A DNA stretch of 64,000 nucleotides from Chondrinema litorale (GCF_026250525.1 NZ_CP111043.1:3361001-3425000), one strand, 5' to 3'; numbered from the stretch's first letter, positions 9,019 through 17,747 are shown. Made by a program: numbers and translations. Notes: generated from the letters alone by a model not told the origin.

Positions 9019-9978
9019 TTATTTTAAAAATGTCTTAATCAATTCTATATATCGGTTCTTATATCCCGGATGTAGTATCATTCCGGCGTGTTCCACCCCA
9101 TCGAATAACTCCAACTGAATATCTGGTATTTCTTGCAACTCAGCTAAAAGCACATCTGTAGGAGTTGTCTCATCTCCAATATTTTGCAAAATTATTACCG
9201 GATAATCTGTCTTTTTAATTAAAAAACTGAGTTTCATATAGTCCATATAGCCTTCAACATTTCTGTTAAAAAGAAAAAGCGAACCAGCAACCAATGGATA
9301 AAAAATGTCTTTATTATTTCTAGTGATGTAGGTTTTTACATTGCTAATTGGAGAATCTAGAATTAAACCTTCTACATGGATATCCATCGAGTTAAGATGA
9401 TTGACCATATCTGCTCTCCTCATTGAAATGGCAGCAGCAGTAGCCCCCATTCCTGTGCCGAAGAATACAAAGTTGCTAATTCCAAATTGCGATTTTACAA
9501 CTGTAGCACCAGTAATAATATCTTCTGAAAACTTGTAACCAATAAAAGTTTTGGCATCTTCAGAAACACCAGAATTTCTTAAATCGGGAAGTAATATACT
9601 GTATTTATCTAGTAGACCGGCTTTTTTAAAGGCATCCAAAAATTTCATGCCTTCTAATCTGTTTGAGTGTCTGTCGTGGCAAAATATAATGCACTGGTTA
9701 GACGAGCTATCTTTAGAAGGAATAAACCAAGCGCCTAACTTAGTACCATCAAAAGATTCAAATTGAATTGTTTTTACAGCTAAACCAAGTTTTTCTGGAG
9801 AAGTAAGCTCTCCAATACCTAGTTCTGTAATATATTTTTCATCACTAAGGGTTTCATCAATAGTGAGTTTTGGAAAGAACGTAGTTTTATAGAAAGTATC
9901 TAATGAGAATAAAAAGAGTGTTCCTACTAATAGTATTGCTAGAAAAAGGCTAAGGCTTATTAATATCTTGTTCTTCAT
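9019..9978 (-). CDS. membrane-anchored alpha/beta hydrolase-fold protein lacking the nucleophile serine
   Basis: A 319-residue protein with an N-terminal signal anchor (residues 4-26) and an alpha/beta-hydrolase domain of the serine-aminopeptidase-like/BEM46 type. Expected landmarks are present: CIIFCHDRHSNR at 96-107, PDLRNSG at 131-137 and a late EHAGM histidine. The nucleophile elbow reads FGTGMGA, so the residue equivalent to the serine of GxSxG is glycine 176 (codon GGA). Either the protein is a non-catalytic member of the fold or it uses another residue. The gene is convergent with the OmpA gene, leaving 1 bp between the stops. Confidence 0.78.
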   Translation of the reverse strand: MKNKILISLSLFLAILLVGTLFLFSLDTFYKTTFFPKLTIDETLSDEKYITELGIGELTSPEKLGLAVKTIQFESFDGTKLGAWFIPSKDSSSNQCIIFCHDRHSNRLEGMKFLDAFKKAGLLDKYSILLPDLRNSGVSEDAKTFIGYKFSEDIITGATVVKSQFGISNFVFFGTGMGATAAAISMRRADMVNHLNSMDIHVEGLILDSPISNVKTYITRNNKDIFYPLVAGSLFLFNRNVEGYMDYMKLSFLIKKTDYPVIILQNIGDETTPTDVLLAELQEIPDIQLELFDGVEHAGMILHPGYKNRYIELIKTFLK

Positions 9979-10146
9979 AGAAAATATTCTACGCGATAAC
10001 TTAATTACTTATAATAAAGTCTGGATAATTTAAGTTTGGCAATTTTATATTTTTTGTTTACTTAAACAAATGCAATCAAATTTTAAAATTTTATGATTAA
10101 TCAATTATTTTTTAAAAAGTAACTAATTATTAAGAAATATTTGATT

Positions 10147-13100
10147 TTATATGTGTAAAAAGATGGTAAAGAAGTAATATTTTCCAATTTTAATCTTATT
10201 TACAGCAATATTAGTACTTATTATTTTCTGATTGATTGTAAGCGAGATAGGAAATTTTTTATTTACAGGTATAGGTTTATCGGTTTTAGTATTGTAGATT
10301 AAAAAATCTTGGTTTTCATTTTTTACAGTGAGCGGTAATAACTGGTCGATTGTTGAACCAATAACATTTATTCTTTCCTGAATAAATAACTTTTCTGCCG
10401 AAACATTAAAAAATTCAATAAAACCTAATTGGTTAAAAGTAATTACAGCATCAATGCAACTTTCTAAAATTGAAACATTTTTTATTTTCTCATTTTCAAT
10501 TTCATCCATTTGCATTTTCATCTCTGCTCTGGCTTCTTGCAGTTTCTTGCTTAGTGTTTCCTGAAAAGATTCTAATTCTTTGGTGTAATCTTCTAATTGT
10601 TGTGATTGAATTTGTGCCGCAATCTCCAATTCTTTTTCGTGTGTGATATCCTGTGCAATTTTCAGCACTTTTATTGGTTCGCCGGTAAGGTCATGCACCA
10701 CATTAAAACTACCCCTAAACCATATCCATTTGCCAGAACTAGATTTTTGCTTAAAGTCGCACTCAGTAAATTTTACTTGTAGTAATGTTTTCCAAAACGT
10801 GTTGAAAGAGCTTTGCTCAGTATTATTATTAAAACTATATTCTAAAGGAACCTCAGAAATTTCATGAAAAGAGAATTCCATAATTTCCAGATACTTTTTA
10901 TTAGCGCTAATTGGTTTTCCTGAAAGATCAAATTCAACAATAATGTTACTATTGCCAATTGCTTTCATTTTATAAGATTGGTCGAGTGCTTCTCTTTTAA
11001 TTTTAGTGATATTGGCTTGAATAGAAATGAATTTATCAAGTTGCCCCATTTTGTTAAATACCGGGTTAATGGCAATCGAAACCCAGTAACTCTTTCCATT
11101 TTTGTCGTAGTTTAATATTTCGTTGTAAGAAGGCTCTTGTCTACGAATGCTTTTTCTTATACTGTCAATGGTAATCTGGTTAGTTTCTGGCCCTTGCAAA
11201 ACACTTCCCGGTTTTTTGCCAGCAACCTCTCTAAGTGTGTAACCAGTTAACCTTTCGAAACCTTTATTTGCATACTCAATTCTCCCATATTTATCGGTAA
11301 TAATTACAGAGTTATCTGTATTATCAGCAACAAGTGATAATCTGTAGGCTTCAATTTCAGCATGTTTTTTTGCAGTAATATCTTGAGAGAATTGTAAGAC
11401 TTTGTAGGGTTTGCCTCTTTTATCGGTAATTGGTGTGTAAGTTGAGTTGAGCCAAACAGATTGATCATTTTTTGTTTTCCACTCAAAATCGCCAGATTTA
11501 GATTTTCCAATATTTAAATCTCTCCAGAATCTATCGTCTTTTCCATTTAAAATAAAAAAATGATCGGTTTTACCTTTTAAGTCTCTATAGTTATAGCCAA
11601 GTATTTTTAGCAAGTTTTTATTAACTTTTTCAATGGAACCGTCCATGTTGTATTCTACGGTAGCTAATGTATTATTTATTGATACAAATAGGCCACTTAA
11701 TTCTGCTTCTTTTTGTTGAATTTTATCTTGGGTAGCTTGTAACTCAATCATATTATTTCTCATCAATTCTTCCTGATGAGACATTTGATCTGTAAGCTCT
11801 ATAGATTCTTTTAAGAGTTTATGTGTGTTACTGTTAGCATTAATGGTGTGTACTGCCGATGCTACATTTTCAGCAAGTTTTTCAACAAATTCAATTTCGT
11901 GCTTTTCAACTTTTTGGAAAAAAGCAAGCTCGATTATGCCTTCTATTACATCGTTAAACTTAAGCGGAACCATTAAAATGCTACGTGGCTTTGCAGCACC
12001 CATTCCAGAAGTGATGTTGATATAATCTTCAGGAATTTCTGTAATGTATTTAGATTCTCCCTCAGTAGCGACTTGTCCTAATAAACCTTCTCCAATCTTT
12101 ATTCGCTTATTTAAATGTTTCTTTTTGTTCCAAGCATATGCAGCTTTTAATTCCATGAACGGAGTTTCATCATCTTCTTCATTAATAATAAAAATAGCAC
12201 CCTGGTTTGCATTTAGAAACTCAGCAAGTTGTATAATTATCTTTTCAGATAGCACTTCTAGATTGTTGTTCCATTTCTGTAAGAGTTCTGAGAAACTAGC
12301 CAAGCCAGTATTTAGCCAGTTTCGCTTTCTATCATTTTCAAAGAAAGTCTGAATTTTATCTTTCATTTCGATTAGCGACTTTCCGATAGAATCATTTTCT
12401 CCTTGTATCTTATAATCGATATTAAAATCTCCTTCGCCAAGTTTTCTGGCTATTTCTCTAATTTCTAATTGTCTGTTAATGGTTTGGTTTAATGCATTAC
12501 CTATACTGCCTAACTCATCTTTAGAATTAAATTTAGTTTGATAAGTAAGGTCGCCCAAAGCAATATTTTTGGCAATGGTTGAAATCTTTATTAATGGTTT
12601 TTGAACAGCAAAGTATATTAAAACAATTCCTCCAATTCCGGTTATTAAAAAGAGTATGAATACAATGTAATTAGTGAATTTTATTTCTGATTTTAACCTA
12701 AGCTGTTTTGTTTGTAAGCTTCCAGTAATAAGCTTAAAGTCAGTCTTAATTCGATCTGTAAGAAGTGTAATCTCCCTTAACTCTTGTTTTTGATAAGCTT
12801 TTGAGTCGCTAATGATGTTAAGAATGTGTTTTACAGTAAAACTCCAATTATGATCAATTTCTTTAATTAGGTTATCTTCTATTAAAGAGATTTCTACAGA
12901 GTTTCTTAATGCTATCATGTTTTGTTGTAGAGATAGCATATCATCTTTTACCTTTTCTGCTGTATAACTGCTTTTATTAAATATAAAGTTTTCTGTTCCT
13001 CTGTTGATAAGTTCGCAGAGTAGCTGTTGCTTTTGAACAAGCAGATAAAGATGTTCTATTTTCTGAAGTTGGTTAAGCTTAATACGATAAGTGAAAAAGC

Positions 13101-13161
13101 TGGCAATGCTCAACAGAATAAAAAACAGGAATAAAAAATATAATCGTGCTGATAACTTCAT
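10147..13161 (-). CDS. membrane sensor protein with HAMP, GAF and multiple PAS domains, no kinase domain
   Basis: A 1004-residue protein. Transmembrane helices at about 7-26 and 164-186 flank a helical periplasmic region. A HAMP domain covers about 187-238, with a second HAMP-like unit at 239-270. A GAF domain spans about 300-440, followed by a coiled coil (445-490). PAS domains lie at about 490-600, 610-725 and 735-845, each with the PAC-type ending ITxxK or ITHEK. A second coiled coil (850-905) precedes a last PAS-like domain that runs to the C-terminus. No histidine-kinase, GGDEF, EAL, phosphatase or chemotaxis signalling domain follows. It probably detects a periplasmic or redox signal and acts through a partner protein. 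It is monocistronic. Confidence 0.85.
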   Translation of the reverse strand: MKLSARLYFLFLFFILLSIASFFTYRIKLNQLQKIEHLYLLVQKQQLLCELINRGTENFIFNKSSYTAEKVKDDMLSLQQNMIALRNSVEISLIEDNLIKEIDHNWSFTVKHILNIISDSKAYQKQELREITLLTDRIKTDFKLITGSLQTKQLRLKSEIKFTNYIVFILFLITGIGGIVLIYFAVQKPLIKISTIAKNIALGDLTYQTKFNSKDELGSIGNALNQTINRQLEIREIARKLGEGDFNIDYKIQGENDSIGKSLIEMKDKIQTFFENDRKRNWLNTGLASFSELLQKWNNNLEVLSEKIIIQLAEFLNANQGAIFIINEEDDETPFMELKAAYAWNKKKHLNKRIKIGEGLLGQVATEGESKYITEIPEDYINITSGMGAAKPRSILMVPLKFNDVIEGIIELAFFQKVEKHEIEFVEKLAENVASAVHTINANSNTHKLLKESIELTDQMSHQEELMRNNMIELQATQDKIQQKEAELSGLFVSINNTLATVEYNMDGSIEKVNKNLLKILGYNYRDLKGKTDHFFILNGKDDRFWRDLNIGKSKSGDFEWKTKNDQSVWLNSTYTPITDKRGKPYKVLQFSQDITAKKHAEIEAYRLSLVADNTDNSVIITDKYGRIEYANKGFERLTGYTLREVAGKKPGSVLQGPETNQITIDSIRKSIRRQEPSYNEILNYDKNGKSYWVSIAINPVFNKMGQLDKFISIQANITKIKREALDQSYKMKAIGNSNIIVEFDLSGKPISANKKYLEIMEFSFHEISEVPLEYSFNNNTEQSSFNTFWKTLLQVKFTECDFKQKSSSGKWIWFRGSFNVVHDLTGEPIKVLKIAQDITHEKELEIAAQIQSQQLEDYTKELESFQETLSKKLQEARAEMKMQMDEIENEKIKNVSILESCIDAVITFNQLGFIEFFNVSAEKLFIQERINVIGSTIDQLLPLTVKNENQDFLIYNTKTDKPIPVNKKFPISLTINQKIISTNIAVNKIKIGKYYFFTIFLHI

Positions 13162-13548
13162 TAAAAAATAGTTTTCCAGTACACTGTAGCTATTTATTAA
13201 CTCATAATAGTTATTTTTCTTACTTTTTTATTGGCCTTAATAATTAAATTTTTTGCATTGTTATAGAAAAAGTAGAGAAATGGATTTATTTATTGTATAA
13301 AGTGTTATTCTGCTATAAATAACTGATTTTCTGAAAGTTTATTAAAACCCCTAATAATCTTTAAAATTCCCCATTTAACATCTTTTACTCTTTTTTAACA
13401 AGACTTTAACAGTTAAAAGCAGTACATAAACTTACTTTTACGCTTGTTATAAGTAAAGCTGAATTTTGAATAGTTTCCACATGACAGTTTGTGAAAAAAA
13501 ATCATTTATAGCCAAAGCAACCTTTACAACTTAACTGCATTTATCATA
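13162..13548. other. intergenic region upstream of the sigma factor gene
   Basis: About 387 bp between the divergent sensor gene and the sigma factor gene. It is AT-rich, with several TTTAACA-like stretches near 13390-13420. A TACTTTTA sequence near 13433 resembles a -7 element but has no matching TTTG upstream. No coding frame or stable hairpin is evident. Confidence 0.45.
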
Positions 13549-14121
13549 TTGAGAACAATTACAAAAAAATACCCTGATTTGAAAGACGAACAGCTAATAG
13601 AACGCTGTAAGAGAGGCGATAGCCAAGCACAACATGTGCTCTATAATCGCTATGCTGACAGGTTATTTCGGTTATGTTTCAGGTATGTAAAAAATGAGCT
13701 TGATGCAGAAGATGTACTAGTTAAAGGTTTTATGAAAGTATTCAGCAAGATTGATTTGTTTGAATACAGAGGCAAAGGCAGTCTTGAAGGTTGGATGAAG
13801 CGAGTGATGATTAATGAGTGTTTGATGCTTTTAAGAAAACAGAATAATTTTAACTTGGTACACGATTCTGAAGCTCGTTTAGTTGAAACAGAAGCAAGAG
13901 CCGATTCACAACTGGCAGCAGAAGATATCTTTGCGTTAGTTTTACAACTTCCCACAGGTTATCGAACAGTTTTTAACTTATATGCAATCGAAGGTTACAG
14001 CCACAAAGAAATAGCCGATCAATTAGGCATTAGTGAAAATACTTCAAAATCGCAGCTTAGTAAAGCAAGAGCTGCTCTAAGAACTTTATTGGCAAAAAAC
14101 GGAATTTACGATGAAAGATGA
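13549..14121 (+). CDS. RNA polymerase sigma-70 family (ECF) factor
   Basis: A 190-residue ECF sigma factor. Region 2 (about residues 28-95) contains LYNRYADRLFRLCFRYVKN and the DAED-type segment of region 2.2-2.3. Region 4 (about 130-182) contains the YSHKEIADQLGISENTSKSQL helix-turn-helix (written here slightly shortened in sense). The start is TTG at 13549; no ATG or GTG gives a complete region 2, so the TTG is well supported. The last 11 bp overlap the next gene, a membrane protein that is probably its regulator. It presumably directs transcription of an envelope-related regulon. Confidence 0.88.
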   Translation: MRTITKKYPDLKDEQLIERCKRGDSQAQHVLYNRYADRLFRLCFRYVKNELDAEDVLVKGFMKVFSKIDLFEYRGKGSLEGWMKRVMINECLMLLRKQNNFNLVHDSEARLVETEARADSQLAAEDIFALVLQLPTGYRTVFNLYAIEGYSHKEIADQLGISENTSKSQLSKARAALRTLLAKNGIYDER

Positions 14122-15082
14122 ACAATTAGATCAGTTCTTTAGGTCTGCTATCGAAAATATGGATGGTTTGCCACCCCAAGTAAATTATTGGGACAAAGAA
14201 TACAGCTTTGGTAAAATTCAGGAGGGCTTAAACGGAAATGACTCTCACAGGTCAAGAAGTTTCTTCGATTTAGCAGCAGCTGCAGTTGTTTCAGTAGTGG
14301 CATTGGCATATGGTGTATCATTTTTTGTAAGCAGCCACTCAAGTCCTGTTCAACAACAAAACTCTTCTCAAGATATAGTTGTAAATGCTCAACCATTGGC
14401 ATTACAAGATATGAATAACAATTCGGGCATTATAGATTTTTCAAATATAGAAACAGCTATAGAAGAGCCAGCAGCGGATGTTTTAGCTTCTCTAAAACCA
14501 TTCTCATTTTCTACTGTAAACGATGAGAATAACCTGTCGCTTTATCAGCATAGAAATGATGTTGAAGCAACTTCTATAAATAGTGTATCCGAAAAAGAAT
14601 TTGGCTTTTCATTTATTACACCTTTTAGCAAATCAAATAGTTATTTTACAAGCTCTAAAAATAGTAAAAAGCTGTCTATAGAATTGCCAATAGGTATTAG
14701 TATAAGTGGGACGGGAGTTGCACCAGTAATTGCAGCCCAAGCTACTTTAAACTTGTCTAAGTCTGGTAGGCACCAAAAACAAATTTCTGCGGCTATTGCT
14801 GCTTATAATACATTTCAACAAAATGAAGGTTCTAAAACTACAATTAGCCCAGTACTTTTTGCCGAAAGTAGTTTTGGCGTAGTTAATAACCCAGATGGAT
14901 TTGTATCGGGGCATGCAGTAGGAGCTGGATATCAGTTAAACGATTCTGATGTGTACGAAGGAAAAGCAGTTAAATTTAACTACACAATATCGGTAAAGAA
15001 AAGATTAAAAGTTTCAGCAGAAGCTATTGTATCAGAAGGTTTTGGAAAAGTTCATCCTGGTTTTAAAGTAACTTTTATATAA
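14111..15082 (+). CDS. single-pass membrane protein, probable anti-sigma factor with beta-barrel-like C-terminus
   Basis: A 323-residue protein translationally coupled to the upstream sigma gene by an 11-bp overlap. A short cytoplasmic N-terminus (about 1-50, starting MKDEQLDQFFRSAIENMDGL) is followed by one membrane helix (about 52-74) and an extracytoplasmic part. The topology and coupling fit an anti-sigma factor, although no zinc-binding HxxxCxxC motif is present. The C-terminal 140 residues consist of alternating strands (IELPIGISISGTG, VSAEAIVSEGFG, final GFKVTFI) resembling part of an outer-membrane-type barrel. This combination is unusual. The role is inferred from context only. Confidence 0.75.
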   Translation: MKDEQLDQFFRSAIENMDGLPPQVNYWDKEYSFGKIQEGLNGNDSHRSRSFFDLAAAAVVSVVALAYGVSFFVSSHSSPVQQQNSSQDIVVNAQPLALQDMNNNSGIIDFSNIETAIEEPAADVLASLKPFSFSTVNDENNLSLYQHRNDVEATSINSVSEKEFGFSFITPFSKSNSYFTSSKNSKKLSIELPIGISISGTGVAPVIAAQATLNLSKSGRHQKQISAAIAAYNTFQQNEGSKTTISPVLFAESSFGVVNNPDGFVSGHAVGAGYQLNDSDVYEGKAVKFNYTISVKKRLKVSAEAIVSEGFGKVHPGFKVTFI

Positions 15083-15138
15083 AAGAAATGATATTTAAAT
15101 AATTTCTGATTCTGTATATTTCGTTTTAATAGAAATTA

Positions 15139-15170
15139 AGAACTATCTCGATAAGATAGTTCTTTTTTTA
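15139..15170 (+). terminator. intrinsic terminator after the sigma/anti-sigma pair
   Basis: AGAACTATCT (15139-15148) pairs perfectly with AGATAGTTCT (15154-15163) across a 5-nt loop, and a T7 run follows. It closes the two-gene operon 56 bp after its last stop codon. Confidence 0.88.
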
Positions 15171-15290
15171 TGTCTTTACTAAACACATCACACTTTAGAA
15201 AAGTAGAATGCTGATACACTACTTTAATAGTGATTATTGGATGCCTAACCTATAAGATGATTGAGTTTTGTCTTGTTTGATTTGAGAATC

Positions 15291-16235
15291 TTATTGTTTA
15301 GGAAGAATATCAGAAAACTCCATAGGAGAAACAATTTTACCTAATAAGGTTTTAATGTTTTCTCTACCGTGCTTTTCAATTCTGATAATGTTTTGTCTGC
15401 TATCGTCGTAGTATTCCCAAACCATAACTTTTTTGGCTTGTGCCATTGCAGACATATTAAAAAACAAACCACTCTTTGTACTCTCTCTGTAAAAAGGAAT
15501 GTCTTTGTACTTAATTACATTACTTGGTTTATTCCTTAAATTTATTTCAGCTTCGAGTCTACTATCAATAGAAAATAAGCTAATTACATCGTAGTGGATC
15601 ACAGTTAGTTGGCCACTTTCTCTTTTTACATTAATTAAGATTGAATGTGTATCATGCACAAGTTTAAAGCAACGATCGCTACCAGATTTCTCCCAATCTA
15701 TTTGCATTTCGCTTACTACATCCCAAGTATTAAATTGGTAGTCTACCATAAAGCCTCTTTCCAGATTTTCTACTGAAATGTGAACCGGGTCGTAAGTAGG
15801 TTTAATGTTTCTAGGTTTGGCATTTTGTAATGAATTTTCTGCCATTCGTGCTCTTCTCGAAACATAATCTACAGCATCTTGCGGTCTTGTATTTTGCTTA
15901 AATGTGTATCTTCTGTATATATTACCAAGAATCTTGTCTGCAATTTTATGGTTTACTTTCCTAATTGAAGATGGCATTCTCAGAATATTTATTAACCAAC
16001 CTATGCCAAAGCCAAAACCAGTTGCCCAAAATAAAATTTGTTTAACCCATTTGCCCTGATAGGCATAAGCAGCTCCAAATAAGAAATGAAAAATATAAGC
16101 TATAGCCAGATCTTTTTTTTCTTCATTATAAGAAAATAGAAATTCTTTTCTTGCAGGTTCGGGTAATTGCTGTATTTGAAATGAAACAGAAGAAGAAAGG
16201 TTGTTTCTATAATCTGACAGTTGAAAATCGTTCAT
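15291..16235 (-). CDS. TM2-like / DUF4178 domain protein
   Basis: A 314-residue protein. The N-terminal third has a TM2-type hairpin: AYIFHFLFGAAYAY, a short turn, and a glycine-rich second helix ending near WLINILRMP (about residues 45-90). The C-terminal half (about 155-270), with MVDYQFNTWDVVSEMQIDW and ISLFSIDSRL, matches DUF4178, a beta-rich domain of unknown role that often occurs near stress-related membrane genes. The combination is probably an inner-membrane protein with a cytosolic DUF4178 domain. A nested inverted repeat lies 78 bp upstream of its start. Confidence 0.72.
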   Translation of the reverse strand: MNDFQLSDYRNNLSSSVSFQIQQLPEPARKEFLFSYNEEKKDLAIAYIFHFLFGAAYAYQGKWVKQILFWATGFGFGIGWLINILRMPSSIRKVNHKIADKILGNIYRRYTFKQNTRPQDAVDYVSRRARMAENSLQNAKPRNIKPTYDPVHISVENLERGFMVDYQFNTWDVVSEMQIDWEKSGSDRCFKLVHDTHSILINVKRESGQLTVIHYDVISLFSIDSRLEAEINLRNKPSNVIKYKDIPFYRESTKSGLFFNMSAMAQAKKVMVWEYYDDSRQNIIRIEKHGRENIKTLLGKIVSPMEFSDILPKQ

Positions 16236-16312
16236 TTTGTCTCCTTGGAATTATATTGTCGCCAATCAGTATTTAGTAAGTATGAAGTTACTGTTTGTTT
16301 TATTTATTAAGT

Positions 16313-16382
16313 TCGGATTTTAAAAGAATTTCAGGATTCTTTTATGAACCCTGAAATATTTTTAAAACGTCTTAAAATCCGA
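16313..16382. other. nested inverted repeat (long hairpin)
   Basis: TCGGATTTTAA (16313-16323) is the exact reverse complement of TTAAAATCCGA (16372-16382). Inside it, ATTTCAGG (16328-16335) pairs with CCTGAAAT (16350-16357), and that stem continues with one mismatch into TTC/GAA around a 6-nt loop. It lies between the holin-like gene and the TM2-DUF4178 gene, both on the minus strand. It could be a transcription terminator for the former or a structured leader of the latter. Confidence 0.6.
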
Positions 16383-16443
16383 TTAAAATTCCTAATACCT
16401 CAAAAAAATTGAAATTTTTCTGATATATAACAATTTGAGATAT

Positions 16444-16770
16444 TTAGAATATCCAGTTTAAAATAGTTGTGAAAATACTAATAAGAAGACTGAATGCAGC
16501 TGCCCACCAGAAATTCTTTATTTTAAGACCAGATAATATCGCATCAATTATCATTAGGATGATTACATTAATCACAAAGTAAAATAGCCCTAATGTGATA
16601 ATGGTAATTGGTAAAGTAAAGAATACCAAAACCGGTTTAATAGTGACACTAGCAAGAGCTAATAAAATAGCTGTTAAAATAGCGTGTCCAAAGTTTTTTA
16701 CAGTTACACCCTCTAGTAAATAAGCTGCAGCAAATATAGCTATAGAGCTTAATAGCAATTTAATGATCAT
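16444..16770 (-). CDS. phage holin family 4 (YvlD-like) membrane protein
   Basis: A 108-residue, highly hydrophobic protein with four predicted membrane helices. The pattern (VTVKNFGHAILTAILLAL, the middle VTIKPVLVFFTLPITIITLG, shown only in part, and a C-terminal W-rich helix) matches the YvlD / superfamily IV holin-like family common in bacterial chromosomes. Despite the name, chromosomal members are not known to act in phage lysis, and there is no phage gene nearby. Their function is unknown, possibly membrane stress-related. It is monocistronic. Confidence 0.85.
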   Translation of the reverse strand: MIIKLLLSSIAIFAAAYLLEGVTVKNFGHAILTAILLALASVTIKPVLVFFTLPITIITLGLFYFVINVIILMIIDAILSGLKIKNFWWAAAFSLLISIFTTILNWIF

Positions 16771-16942
16771 GTTTAGTGTTTTTTAATTTCAATTAATCTA
16801 CCTGTTTATAAAAAATTTAAGCCTTATATATAATAATACTCATTTTTACGTGATCAGTTTTTTTATTTTAACGATAAGTGAAAATTTAATATAAGAAGCA
16901 ATTTTTTTATGTAAGTGGTAATACAAGGTACTTTGGCTAACT

Positions 16943-17542
16943 ATGCAGCAATCTAATCATAAATATGATTTTGAAGAAGATGAAATTCTGAACCAATTAA
17001 GAAAAGACAACCAAAAGGTATTTGAACATCTCTTTAGAAATAAGTATGAAGAGCTATATGCTTTCAGTGTAAAAATTACTCGACAGCCAGAAGCTTCAGA
17101 AGAGCTAGTTCAGGATATTTTTGTTTATCTGTGGGAAAAAAGAAAAGAGTTAGAGGTAAAGACTAATCTTAAGACATATTTGTATTCCGCTGTAAAAAAT
17201 CGCTCGATAGATTATTTGCGATCAAAATATGTAAAAATGCAAAGCGCATTTATCGATGATGATAATCTAACTCAGAGCAATTTAGTAACTGCTAGCAATG
17301 AGTTGCAAGAAAAAGAACTTGCCGAAATCATTAAAAAGGGTATTGCTCAATTACCAGAAAAATGCCGGATAATTTTTTTAATGAGTAGAGAAGGAGCTTT
17401 AAGTTACCAAGAAATTGCAGATCAGCTAGGGGTGTCTCATAATACAGTAAAAGCACAAGTAGCCATTGCTTTACAAAAGATGAGAAGCTTTATAGAAGCG
17501 CATTGGGGTAAAATTATTTCGCTCATTATCAGTTTGTTATAA
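16943..17542 (+). CDS. ECF RNA polymerase sigma factor (Bacteroidota FecI-like)
   Basis: A 199-residue sigma-70 family factor. Region 2 is around residues 28-95 (FEHLFRNKYEELYAFS, then QDIFVYLWEKR), and region 4 around 130-185 contains LPEKCRIIFLMSREG and the helix-turn-helix YQEIADQLGVSHNTVKAQV. These are hallmarks of the Bacteroidota ECF group that partners with FecR-type anti-sigma factors and TonB receptors. The FecR gene follows after 205 bp. Unusually, a long stable hairpin lies in that gap. Likely target promoters are those of the downstream DxSG-repeat genes. Confidence 0.92.
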   Translation: MQQSNHKYDFEEDEILNQLRKDNQKVFEHLFRNKYEELYAFSVKITRQPEASEELVQDIFVYLWEKRKELEVKTNLKTYLYSAVKNRSIDYLRSKYVKMQSAFIDDDNLTQSNLVTASNELQEKELAEIIKKGIAQLPEKCRIIFLMSREGALSYQEIADQLGVSHNTVKAQVAIALQKMRSFIEAHWGKIISLIISLL

Positions 17543-17638
17543 TTTATTTCAAATAAAGTTAAAATTCTTTTAGGCTGGCTTAGTCTTTTTTTCGCCTTAT
17601 CTGTGGAAACCATAAAGAAGGAAATTAAAAAGAAATTT

Positions 17639-17726
17639 CAGGAGCGATGGGAAAGAGATTCGGCTGGCTACTGGCAAGACTGAATTTGCTAAATTGATTT
17701 CATTAAAACCCAGGCTCCTGTTTTTT
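17639..17726 (+). terminator. long-range hairpin with T-run between sigma and FecR genes
   Basis: CAGGAGC (17639-17645) pairs with GCTCCTG (17714-17720). After a small bulge, TGGG (17648-17651) pairs with CCCA (17709-17712). A T6 run follows immediately (17721-17726), as in an intrinsic terminator, although the loop is about 57 nt. A 16-codon frame starts at 17647 (MGKRFGWLLARLNLLN) and stops at 17695-17697 inside the loop; nothing proves that it is translated. This structure could reduce read-through from the sigma gene into the FecR gene. Confidence 0.6.
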
Positions 17727-17747
17727 ATAGTTTAAAATAAAATTAAA

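Noticed and set aside
12044..12352. A 102-codon rightward frame inside the PAS/GAF sensor gene
   Set aside because: Antisense to the GAF domain; Ser/Phe-rich composition mirrors Lys/Glu-rich coding on the other strand.
16444..16770. The holin-like gene, considered as evidence of a prophage
   Set aside because: Chromosomal YvlD-like proteins are widespread, and no other phage gene, integrase or attachment site is nearby.
17647..17697. A 16-codon frame (MGKRFGWLLARLNLLN) within the hairpin loop between the sigma and FecR genes, considered as a leader peptide
   Set aside because: No ribosome-binding or conservation evidence; a frame of this length is expected by chance. Kept only as part of the hairpin description.
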